Source of the DNA: Nitrospina sp. | GTDB taxonomy: Bacteria; Nitrospinota; Nitrospinia; Nitrospinales; VA-1 | DNA length: 64,000 nt | Direction of reading: 5' to 3' | NCBI GenBank assembly: GCA_018673915.1 | Contig: JABHBK010000054.1 | Span: 62,001 to 126,000 of the forward strand | Part shown: piece after piece, positions 9,320 through 16,425 of the stretch | Position numbering within the stretch: the first letter of the stretch is position 1 | Layout: each line of letters starts with the position of its first letter | Translations under genes and position numbers: made by a program | The notes under the pieces: generated by a model | Databases searched by the model: none | The model's input: only the letters and a program-made list of their open reading frames with translations | Told to the model about the DNA's origin: nothing

Positions 9320-9349
9320 GGCATCATGCCGACGTGTATGATGCCTTTT
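9320..9349 (+). terminator. Intrinsic terminator after tRNA-Val
   Basis: A perfect 8-bp inverted repeat GGCATCAT / ATGATGCC (9320-9327 and 9338-9345) with a 10-base loop is followed directly by TTTT. It lies 28 bases beyond the tRNA, so it probably ends the tRNA transcript and separates it from thrS. Confidence 0.75.
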
Positions 9350-9469
9350 CATTTGCCGGACATTGTCAACTGGCTTTACCGGATTGAGCACACCTCGCCG
9401 TTGAGCGATTTAGTTAATTGAGTTTCCAAAACCATTTAAACGGCTGACAGCGGAAAACAAATTTAAAAA

Positions 9470-11224
9470 ATGTCGAACAACCCAAATCAACCCGATTTAG
9501 AAACCGTCCGTCACAGTTGTGCCCATTTGATGGCGCAGGCGGTTCAGGAACTATTCCCCGGAACCCAAGTCACCATTGGCCCGGTTATCGAAGATGGTTT
9601 CTATTACGATTTTTCCCGCGAGAAAGCTTTTGTGCCTGAAGATCTGGAAAAGATCGAAAAGCGCATGAAAGAAATCGCCGCGAAAGATTTAGAAATCGTG
9701 CGCACAGAAATGCCTCGTGAAGAAGCGATAAAAAAATTCACCGACATGGGGGAGAAGTTTAAAGTCGAGATCATTGACTCTATCGATTCCACCGAACCGC
9801 TTTCTGTTTATACGCAGGGAGACTGGTCGGATCTTTGCCGGGGCCCGCATGTTGAGTCTACTAAAAAGATTAAAGCATTTAAGCTTCTGCACACTTCATC
9901 GGCTTACTGGCGGGGTGACGAGCGTAATCCCGTCCTGCAACGCATTTATGGCACCGCCTGGAACACGGAAAAAGAATTGCGGCTCTACATCAAAAGATTG
10001 GAAGAAGCCAAAAAACGTGACCATCGAAAGTTAGGTAAAGAGCTCGACCTGTATTCGGTTTCGGATGAGATCGGACCAGGACTCATTCTCTGGCATCCGA
10101 AGGGCGCGCGCATCCGCCACTTAATGGAAGATTTCTGGAAAAAAGAACATTTCAAGCATGGCTATGAGATGGTCATCAGTCCGCATGCGGCAAAGATCGA
10201 CCTGTGGAAAACCAGCGGCCATACCGAGTTCTATAAAGAGAACATGTTTTCCAATATGGATATTGAAGGCAAAGAATATGTCATGAAGCCGATGAATTGC
10301 CCCTTTCATATCCAGATTTATAAAAGCAAATTGAGAAGCTACCGCGACCTGCCTGTAAGGTTCGGCGAGTTGGGAACGGTTTACCGTTACGAACGCTCCG
10401 GAGTTCTACACGGCCTGCTCCGCGTGCGCGGGTTCACGCAGGATGATGCGCATTTGTTCTGTCGCCCTTCTCAGATTGAAGAAGAAATCACCAAGGTTCT
10501 CGATTTGATCGTATTTATTTTGCAATCGTTCGGGTTCTTCGAATACAAAATTTACTTGAGCACACGACCGGAAAAATATGTCGGCGCAGATGAAGGCTGG
10601 GAGAACGCCACCAAGGCTTTAGAAAATGCCCTGAATAATAAAAAACTGGATTTCGAAGTCGACCCGGGTGAAGGAGTATTCTACGGTCCAAAAATTGATA
10701 TCAAAATCAAGGACAGCCTGAACCGGTATTGGCAGGTTTCTACCGTGCAGGTCGATTTTAACCTTCCCGAACGCTTCGACATAAGCTATATTGAGGAAGA
10801 TGGTCAACGTCATCAACCAATTATGCTCCACCGTGCCTTGATGGGCTCTCTGGAGCGTTTTTTTGGTTGTCTGGTCGAGCATTATGCGGGAGCGTTCCCG
10901 TTATGGCTGGCCCCGGTGCAGGTTATTCTTTTAACAATTACGGATAATCAGATCGAATATGCCGAAAAATTGGCCAAACAGTTTGAAGAATTGGACATTC
11001 GGGTAGAAAAAGACTTGCGAAATGAGAAGATTGGGTTCAAAATACGCGAGGCCCTACTACAGAAAATCCCTTATATGGTTGTTTTAGGGGACAAAGAGGT
11101 TGAATCCCAAACTCTGGGTGTTCGAAAGCGACGTTCCAAGGAAACCCGGACCCTCGATTTTGAGTCCTTTCTGGAAGAATTAAAGTCCGGCATAAATTCC
11201 CGGCTGATTGAAACTGAAAACTAA
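9470..11224 (+). CDS. thrS: Threonyl-tRNA synthetase lacking the TGS domain
   Basis: Charges tRNA-Thr. The 584-residue protein starts directly in the N2 editing domain: HSCAHLMAQAV lies at residues 15-25, where the E. coli enzyme has about 60 more residues (TGS) in front. The in-frame stop TAA at 9464-9466 excludes an upstream extension. The editing domain (HxxxH, then LCRGPHV), the class II core with MNCPFHIQIY and the motif 2 region RYERSGVLHGLLRVRGF, and the C-terminal anticodon-binding domain are intact. It leads the thrS-infC-rpmI-rplT-pheS cluster. Loss of TGS is real in the sequence; its effect is not known here. Confidence 0.96.
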   Translation: MSNNPNQPDLETVRHSCAHLMAQAVQELFPGTQVTIGPVIEDGFYYDFSREKAFVPEDLEKIEKRMKEIAAKDLEIVRTEMPREEAIKKFTDMGEKFKVEIIDSIDSTEPLSVYTQGDWSDLCRGPHVESTKKIKAFKLLHTSSAYWRGDERNPVLQRIYGTAWNTEKELRLYIKRLEEAKKRDHRKLGKELDLYSVSDEIGPGLILWHPKGARIRHLMEDFWKKEHFKHGYEMVISPHAAKIDLWKTSGHTEFYKENMFSNMDIEGKEYVMKPMNCPFHIQIYKSKLRSYRDLPVRFGELGTVYRYERSGVLHGLLRVRGFTQDDAHLFCRPSQIEEEITKVLDLIVFILQSFGFFEYKIYLSTRPEKYVGADEGWENATKALENALNNKKLDFEVDPGEGVFYGPKIDIKIKDSLNRYWQVSTVQVDFNLPERFDISYIEEDGQRHQPIMLHRALMGSLERFFGCLVEHYAGAFPLWLAPVQVILLTITDNQIEYAEKLAKQFEELDIRVEKDLRNEKIGFKIREALLQKIPYMVVLGDKEVESQTLGVRKRRSKETRTLDFESFLEELKSGINSRLIETEN

Positions 11225-11245
11225 TTATATAAAGGTTAGATTTAA

Positions 11246-11887
11246 ATTAATAAGAAACAGCGCATTAATAAAATGATTCGGGTGCGGGAAGTCTCCGTGA
11301 TTGGCGATGACGGAGAGTCGATAGGCACTATCCCCACAGAAGAAGCCTTGAGCATGGCCGAGGAACAGAATATGGATCTTGTAGAAGTTTCTCCAAATTC
11401 TAATCCTCCTGTTTGCCGAATTATGGATTATGGCAAGCACAAGTATAAGGCCAGTAAAAAAGCGCACGAGGCCAAGAAGAAACAAAAAATCATTCACGTT
11501 AAAGAAGTAAAGTTTCGGCCTAACACTGACCAGCATGATTTCGATTTTAAATTGAGGAATGTGCTCCGGTTTCTAGAAAATGGTGATAAGGCTAAAGTTG
11601 TTATTTTCTTTAAAGGACGTGAAATCGTCCATCGCGAATTTGGGATGAAGGTGCTGGAACGGGTTGCCGAGGCAACAGAGGAGACGGCAGTTATTGAGCA
11701 ACAGGCTAAGCAAGAAGGACGTACCTTAGTCATGATTCTGGCCCCTAAAAATACTAAAACGAAAAAGGGGGGAACACTTAAAGCTCAGCCGGTTTCAAAG
11801 CCCGCTGAAGTTCCCACTGAAAAACCAGCGGAAGTTCCCGCTGCAACACCTGTAGAAGTGTCCGTCGAAAAACCGGCGGAAGAATAA
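11246..11887 (+). CDS. infC: Translation initiation factor IF-3, probable ATT start
   Basis: Binds 30S and checks start-codon fidelity. The first ATG (11273) gives MIRVREVSVIGDDGE, but the open frame continues upstream through INKKQRINK, and the RIN-x-x-IR block is conserved in IF-3. The frame reaches ATT at 11246, directly after an in-frame TAA. AAAGG at 11231-11235 is well spaced for 11246 but too far from 11273. An AUU start is the classical basis of IF-3 autoregulation. The protein has both IF-3 domains (C-terminal domain from about KEVKFRP) plus a Pro/Ala/Glu-rich tail of about 40 residues. ATG 11273 remains the fallback start. Confidence 0.85.
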   Translation: MNKKQRINKMIRVREVSVIGDDGESIGTIPTEEALSMAEEQNMDLVEVSPNSNPPVCRIMDYGKHKYKASKKAHEAKKKQKIIHVKEVKFRPNTDQHDFDFKLRNVLRFLENGDKAKVVIFFKGREIVHREFGMKVLERVAEATEETAVIEQQAKQEGRTLVMILAPKNTKTKKGGTLKAQPVSKPAEVPTEKPAEVPAATPVEVSVEKPAEE

Positions 11888-11906
11888 ATAGAATACGGAG
11901 TAGACA

Positions 11907-12098
11907 ATGCCAAAAATGAAATCCAATAGTGGAGCCGCGAAACGGTTTCGCAGAACAGGTAGCGGAAAAATTCGTCGAAACAGTGCTTTTACCAGCCATA
12001 TTCTGACGTCTAAATCTACTAAAAGAAAAAGAAACCTGCGAAAATCCAGCATGATGGCTTCTGGTGACGCAAAACGAATCAGGGCTTTAATCCCTTAA
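11907..12098 (+). CDS. rpmI: Large ribosomal subunit protein bL35
   Basis: 63-residue, very basic 50S protein with the typical start [18 protein letters not shown] and the [16 protein letters not shown] centre. It lies 19 bases after infC and before rplT, the conserved infC-rpmI-rplT operon in which IF-3 and L20 normally control expression. Confidence 0.97.
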   Translation: MPKMKSNSGAAKRFRRTGSGKIRRNSAFTSHILTSKSTKRKRNLRKSSMMASGDAKRIRALIP

Positions 12099-12183
12099 GG
12101 TTTAGGGACAGCAGGTCACGAATTGATAAAGATTTAAAATTTGCCTCCCCCCGTAGTGGGTAGGCCAGAAGGAGAATTTCAAA

Positions 12184-12540
12184 ATGCCACGAGCAGTAAG
12201 CGGAGCAGTTGCACGAAAACGACGTAAAAAAATCTTAAAGTTAGCCAAAGGTTACCGAAGTGTGCGAAGCACTTGTTTCCGCAAAGCCCGAGAGGCCGTG
12301 GAACATGGTTTGTGCTATGCCTATCGCGACCGTAAAAATCGCAAGCGAGAATTCCGACGGCTCTGGATTTCCAGAATAAATGCTGCAGTAAGAGCAGAAG
12401 GCATGAACTACAGCCAATTTATGTATGGACTGAAAAAAGCCGAGATCGAACTCGACCGAAAAGTTCTCTCTGACATGGCGATTCATAATCAGGAATCCTT
12501 CAAAACCCTGACCGAAACTGCTCGCGCCCAATTGGGTTAA
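12184..12540 (+). CDS. rplT: Large ribosomal subunit protein bL20
   Basis: 118-residue 50S assembly protein, full length, with [19 protein letters not shown] and the central [15 protein letters not shown] and [16 protein letters not shown] strong ribosome binding site (AGAAGGAG) precedes the start. In well-studied bacteria L20 represses its own operon by binding a leader pseudoknot; I did not identify that structure in the 85-base rpmI-rplT spacer. Confidence 0.97.
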   Translation: MPRAVSGAVARKRRKKILKLAKGYRSVRSTCFRKAREAVEHGLCYAYRDRKNRKREFRRLWISRINAAVRAEGMNYSQFMYGLKKAEIELDRKVLSDMAIHNQESFKTLTETARAQLG

Positions 12541-12690
12541 CCGGCGAACCGCCGGGGGCAAGTGCAATGACGGTTTCTGTATTCTGACTGTATCTCGCAA
12601 GCATGGCTAATTCCCTTGAGCCGAGAAAATCCGCCTATAAAACTTATTGCTTATTGGGTCCAGCGGCACGCTGGCACCGAGAGGGCGGCC
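12540..12690. repeat. Dispersed hairpin repeat (copy 4) between rplT and pheS
   Basis: It begins at the rplT stop with hairpin CCGGCG-AA-CCGCCGG and GGGCAAGTGCAATGACGG, resembling copy 1. It ends with TTATTGGGTCCAGCGGCACG plus CTGG at 12651-12674. Read on the minus strand, the second half aligns closely with copy 10 (26424 onward): CCAGCGTGCCGCTGGACCCA, then ATAAGCAATAAGTTTTATAG against ATGAGCAATAACTTTCACAG. It interrupts the rplT-pheS junction. Confidence 0.8.
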
Positions 12691-12706
12691 CGCCCCTACG
12701 TTGATC

Positions 12707-13723
12707 ATGCTTAAAATCATTGAAAAGCACCGGCAAGACTTCGACTCCCGCATCCGTTCTACCTCTACCCCGGAACACCTCAAGCAACTCCGTATAGACT
12801 TCCTCGGGAAAAAAGGCTGTGTTCAGGCCCTTATGAAAGATTTGCGTCAAGCCACTCCAGAAGAAAAACGGCAGTTAGGCAAACTCATAAATGACTTCAA
12901 GCAGTACGTCGAGAATCTGCTTAGCGAGAAAGAAGAAGGGCTGGGTAAATCCTCAAAAGACCAATCTTCCAAAGGTGAATCTTTTGACACCACTTTGCCG
13001 GGAAAAAAAGAAACCACCGGAACTCTGCACCCCATAACTCAAGTGATGGAGGAGATCAAAACTATTTTCCTGGGATTGGGATTCCAGGTAGAAGAAGGTC
13101 CTGAAATTGAAACGGACTATTATAATTTCGAAGCCTTGAACATTCCCAAAGACCACCCTGCGCGAGATATGCAAGACACCTTTTATGTGGATGGGGATGC
13201 TGTTTTGCGGACCCACACATCACCGGTACAGATACATGTAATGGAAAATCGCGAACCGCCCTTACGTATTATTGCTCCGGGTAAAGTCTACCGTTGTGAT
13301 TCCGATGTTTCGCATACACCCATGTTCCACCAGATTGAAGGCCTCATGGTCGATGAAAATGTTTCTTTCAGCCACCTCAAAGGTATTATGAGCATTTTCT
13401 TGCAGGAAGTTTTCGGTAAAGAAACCAAAGTCCGTTTCCGTCCCAGCTTTTTTCCCTTCACCTGCCCCAGCGCGGAGGTCGATATCCAATGCGTGATTTG
13501 TCGTGGAAAGGGATGCCGGGTTTGCTCGCAAACCGGATGGGTAGAAATTCTTGGAGCAGGTATGGTGGACCCGGCGGTATTCAAATGCGTCGATTATGAT
13601 TCAGAAAAATGGACCGGGTTCGCATTTGGACTCGGCATCGAACGCATCTCCATGCTGAAATACGGCATCAATGATATCCGTTTGTTCTTCGAAAACGATC
13701 TACGCTTCCTCAAACAATTCTAG
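12707..13723 (+). CDS. pheS: Phenylalanyl-tRNA synthetase alpha subunit
   Basis: Catalytic subunit of the alpha2-beta2 PheRS. I start it at ATG 12707 (MLKIIEKHRQDFDSRI, 338 residues). A longer frame from 12647 would have to translate the dispersed repeat. The N-terminal coiled coil is followed by the class II core: GFQVEEGPEIETDYYNFEAL, PARDMQDTFYV, LRTHTSPVQI, RPSFFPFTCPSAEVD and the glycine-rich AFGLGIERISMLKYG. The expected pheT does not follow; the next gene encodes a cytochrome. PheT must therefore be elsewhere. A hairpin GCGGG-CCACG-CCCGC overlaps the stop codon. Confidence 0.96.
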   Translation: MLKIIEKHRQDFDSRIRSTSTPEHLKQLRIDFLGKKGCVQALMKDLRQATPEEKRQLGKLINDFKQYVENLLSEKEEGLGKSSKDQSSKGESFDTTLPGKKETTGTLHPITQVMEEIKTIFLGLGFQVEEGPEIETDYYNFEALNIPKDHPARDMQDTFYVDGDAVLRTHTSPVQIHVMENREPPLRIIAPGKVYRCDSDVSHTPMFHQIEGLMVDENVSFSHLKGIMSIFLQEVFGKETKVRFRPSFFPFTCPSAEVDIQCVICRGKGCRVCSQTGWVEILGAGMVDPAVFKCVDYDSEKWTGFAFGLGIERISMLKYGINDIRLFFENDLRFLKQF

Positions 13724-13740
13724 CGGGCCACGCCCGCAGC
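13724..13740. terminator. Stop-proximal hairpin after pheS
   Basis: GCGGG-CCACG-CCCGC starts one base after the pheS stop and is followed by AGCAAATAAG, like other members of the dispersed hairpin family. There is no T-run. It is a possible terminator or RNA-stabilising hairpin. Confidence 0.45.
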
Positions 13741-13833
13741 AAATAAGTCAACACTTGTCAGGCAGAAGAACACCGTTAAGCTTTTAACTTTAGTTTTCTC
13801 ATGTTTTCCCCCAGTTTGTGAGTCCACCACACT

Positions 13834-14811
13834 ATGAATCTTTCGGCTCGAATGCGAAACCTCCTCGCTGCTATAGCATATTTCGCCGTTGCCGGAATCG
13901 CCATCGCCTATTTTCTCATCAACGAAAAATTTGAATGGATTCCAGAATCTGCCCTTGAGCTTGTTCGCGAAAAGGACCTTTTGGAGCGACCGGAGGCCAA
14001 ACGTTGCGCCGATTGTCACACAGCTATTTATGATTCCTGGAAAAAAAGCCGCCACTCCATTTCCTGGACCAGTAAAACTTATATTGAAGCATCTGAAAAC
14101 CGCTCCAAGGAAAAATGTCTGGCTTGCCATATTCCAGAATCAGTAAAAGGAGAAAAACCCAGTCCCCGAATGGACCGGCGCGATGAAGGTATCTATTGCG
14201 TATCCTGCCATTTTATAGATGGAAAGATGAATGGTCCGTACGATCTGGTGGCCCCTCCGCATCCTACTTACCGCAATCCCGAATACGTGCGATCTAATTT
14301 CTGCGGTTCCTGTCATCAGAAAACTTTTAAAGAATGGCAAGCTACGAAGGAAGAAGACACCTGTCAGGACTGCCACATGCCTCGAACTCGAGCACGCCTG
14401 ACTCAAAAAATGGGACTGAACTTATTGCATAAAAAGAAATGGGTCGGTGATCATCGTTTTCTGCATGGTGAGATTAGTGAAAAAGATATTTTGATGGAGA
14501 CCTCCTTTCAAGAAAACTTTTTCAATATAAGCCTCTTGAATAAAACGGTCCCGCATGGTGTGCCGACCGCAGATAACGGCGACCCCAGGCTTTATCTCTA
14601 TATCATTTTTTATAATTCAGAAGGAGAAGAGGTTGATCGAACCAAAGAAATACTTGCTCCTCAACAGGAAACGGCTCTTCCATTTAATAAAAAAGTTGAT
14701 TTCCGTTACCGCCTTTTCGATCCTGTAAGCAGAGTCAACATTGAGTTAAAATATCAACCGGCCTGGTCCAAAGAAAAAGAGCTGGTGTGGGAAAAGACTG
14801 TCCAGCCCTGA
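13834..14811 (+). CDS. Five-heme membrane-anchored cytochrome c (c554/NapC-like type)
   Basis: 325 residues with one N-terminal transmembrane segment (about 9-29) that should anchor a periplasmic domain. Five CxxCH heme sites lie at C58, C95, C122, C157 and C177. The spacing and the phrases YCVSCHFIDG and FCGSCHQKTFKEWQ resemble the cytochrome c554 / multiheme electron-transfer families. The C-terminal third (from about 210) has no heme site and looks beta-rich. Role: periplasmic electron transfer, partner unknown. The next gene also encodes a c-type cytochrome, and the two probably form an operon with the small protein after it. Confidence 0.85.
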   Translation: MNLSARMRNLLAAIAYFAVAGIAIAYFLINEKFEWIPESALELVREKDLLERPEAKRCADCHTAIYDSWKKSRHSISWTSKTYIEASENRSKEKCLACHIPESVKGEKPSPRMDRRDEGIYCVSCHFIDGKMNGPYDLVAPPHPTYRNPEYVRSNFCGSCHQKTFKEWQATKEEDTCQDCHMPRTRARLTQKMGLNLLHKKKWVGDHRFLHGEISEKDILMETSFQENFFNISLLNKTVPHGVPTADNGDPRLYLYIIFYNSEGEEVDRTKEILAPQQETALPFNKKVDFRYRLFDPVSRVNIELKYQPAWSKEKELVWEKTVQP

Positions 14812-14891
14812 GCAGAATTTTATTTGATTACCCAGAATGGTTTCCATTAAGCTTTAATTGTTATCCAATTTTTTCACATAGGGAGGTATCC

Positions 14892-15737
14892 ATGAACTTT
14901 GCCCGCACTTTTTTAATTTATTTTACTATCGCCTTCATGATGGTTCTTCCAGTCCATGCCAAAGATATGGTTTTAAAGGAACCTCCTAAGTCTCTGGATC
15001 AATTTTATCCTCCTCATAGCAAACAACCTAAATGGACTCAGCAGATGCATAAATTGAGTAACCATTTTGGCGGAGTGTTTATAAATCTCAAAGAAAAGGA
15101 CTTTGAAAACGTCGACAAACATGCCGACAAATTGGTGGAAGAATATAAAAAGACCTCTGAAATGGTTCCTGAGTGGGAAGAATATTTTGATATTAAAGCC
15201 GCTGAGGCTTTTGCTGCAGCTGCTAAAACTCATGACATGAAGAAGGCCGGCAAAGCCTCAGGGGGACTCGGCAAGACTTGCGGAAAATGTCACGCTGAGC
15301 AACAAGTCTCAGTATGGACCAAATATCACTGGCCAAGTTTTCATAAAATCAAAGTCACCGATCCCTCCAGCGAAAAAGAAGTGGAATTTGATAAATTTAT
15401 GAAGCAGATTTCCGGATCTTTTAAATCGATGCGGGTCAATTTTGGCGAAGGCCAGTATGGTAAGGCCGCTAAAGCGCTGAGGGCTTTTAAGTCTGAATAT
15501 ATGGAATTAAAATCTACCTGCTCTAAATGCCACACCACCGATGATGTAAAACGGTTCTATGTCGGAGGCGATGCGGAAAAAGCCTTTCAGGGTCTGGCTA
15601 AAGAACTTAACGCCGAAAAACCGAACCCAGGTAATTTTTGGAAAAATGTAGGACTGGTAGGAAAAACCGGATGTAAAAATTGTCACCTGACCCATCGAAC
15701 CTATTCAATGATCAAGGAGGTATGGGAAGAAAAATAG
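14892..15737 (+). CDS. Periplasmic three-heme cytochrome c
   Basis: 281 residues from ATG 14892, preceded by GGGAGG. The longer frame from 14787 overlaps the previous gene and hides the signal peptide, so it is rejected. The signal peptide ends near VHA (about 23). CxxCH sites lie at C130, C210 and C261. The first two each close a helical segment (MHKLSNHFGG...KTCGKCH and FMKQISGSFKS...STCSKCH), a pattern like two cytochrome c'-type bundles in tandem. The third heme lies in a short C-terminal tail. It probably exchanges electrons with the five-heme protein upstream. Confidence 0.85.
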   Translation: MNFARTFLIYFTIAFMMVLPVHAKDMVLKEPPKSLDQFYPPHSKQPKWTQQMHKLSNHFGGVFINLKEKDFENVDKHADKLVEEYKKTSEMVPEWEEYFDIKAAEAFAAAAKTHDMKKAGKASGGLGKTCGKCHAEQQVSVWTKYHWPSFHKIKVTDPSSEKEVEFDKFMKQISGSFKSMRVNFGEGQYGKAAKALRAFKSEYMELKSTCSKCHTTDDVKRFYVGGDAEKAFQGLAKELNAEKPNPGNFWKNVGLVGKTGCKNCHLTHRTYSMIKEVWEEK

Positions 15738-15750
15738 AAACGTTAAGGCA

Positions 15751-16128
15751 ATGAGTGAAAAGTTTAAAAATAATCTGATAGGAATTGCTATTTTTGTGGG
15801 CGGGCTTATCGCCATAAATATATGGCGTGGCCCGCCAGATATGAGTTTCCGCAATCAGTCTCTCAATGAGATGGTGCATAGTGGTCTTAATAGATTTCAC
15901 TATGCATGTCAGCATCTATGGGAAGAACAGGGGCCAGACGAAAACTGCACCAAAGAATCTATTCCCAAAATGTTACTTAGCTCATTCGACCTTCCCGGAA
16001 TCAATATTAGCGGAAATGGCAATCAGGAAGACTGGCAAGCCACCGCTCGCCACGATAACCTTATGGACCAGATTTTTATCATTGATGCATCAGGAATCAT
16101 AAACAAGCTGGACCCGCCCCACAAGTAA
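15751..16128 (+). CDS. Small single-pass membrane protein of unknown function
   Basis: 125 residues, starting 13 bases after the cytochrome stop in the same direction, so probably co-transcribed. There is one N-terminal hydrophobic segment (about 8-24, NLIGIAIFVGGLIAINIW), then a soluble region with two Cys (residues about 53 and 66) and no CxxCH. The short N-terminal helix followed by a small domain recalls minor pilin-like or cytochrome-assembly accessory proteins, but no motif supports either. Confidence 0.65.
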   Translation: MSEKFKNNLIGIAIFVGGLIAINIWRGPPDMSFRNQSLNEMVHSGLNRFHYACQHLWEEQGPDENCTKESIPKMLLSSFDLPGINISGNGNQEDWQATARHDNLMDQIFIIDASGIINKLDPPHK

Positions 16129-16425
16129 GACTGATATCTGGTTTTTCCCTGGCCCGTGGTTGATGGTTAACACCTTAAAACAAAAGTTTTAAATCCCGCA
16201 CCTGACAATCAGTGATAAATAGAAATCTACTATTTGGCATGGGGATTGCTATTACTAAGGTGACTGATATCAACTTGTTTCAAATGATGAGTAGTTTCTT
16301 ATGAGGTTTCTGATGCAGACAATACACTTTAAAAGGCAAACCATTAATTTTATTAGGGTTATTTTAGTTGCCATTACTGCAAACTCTTTGGCTGGAAAGA
16401 CTTTGTTAATACGGGAGATTCTATC
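16129..16425. other. Intergenic region upstream of NB-ARC gene 1
   Basis: About 300 AT-rich bases. TTAAAAC-AAAA-GTTTTAA forms an AT-rich inverted repeat near 16175-16192. A 38-codon frame (16313-16429) begins MQTIHFKRQTINFIRV, has a hydrophobic stretch, and overlaps the next ATG in a TCATGA arrangement. It could be a leader peptide, but evidence is too weak to call. No promoter boxes are convincing. Confidence 0.4.

Noticed and set aside
12647-12706. Upstream extension of pheS
   Set aside because: The residues would translate a dispersed repeat (hairpin GGGTCCAGCGGCACGCTGG). The ATG at 12707 gives the normal family N-terminus.
13724-13833. A truncated pheT remnant between pheS and the cytochrome gene
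   Set aside because: The 110 bases show no PheT-like residues in any frame.
14787-14891. Upstream extension of the three-heme cytochrome
   Set aside because: It overlaps the preceding gene and places a non-signal segment before an obvious signal peptide. GGGAGG precedes ATG 14892.
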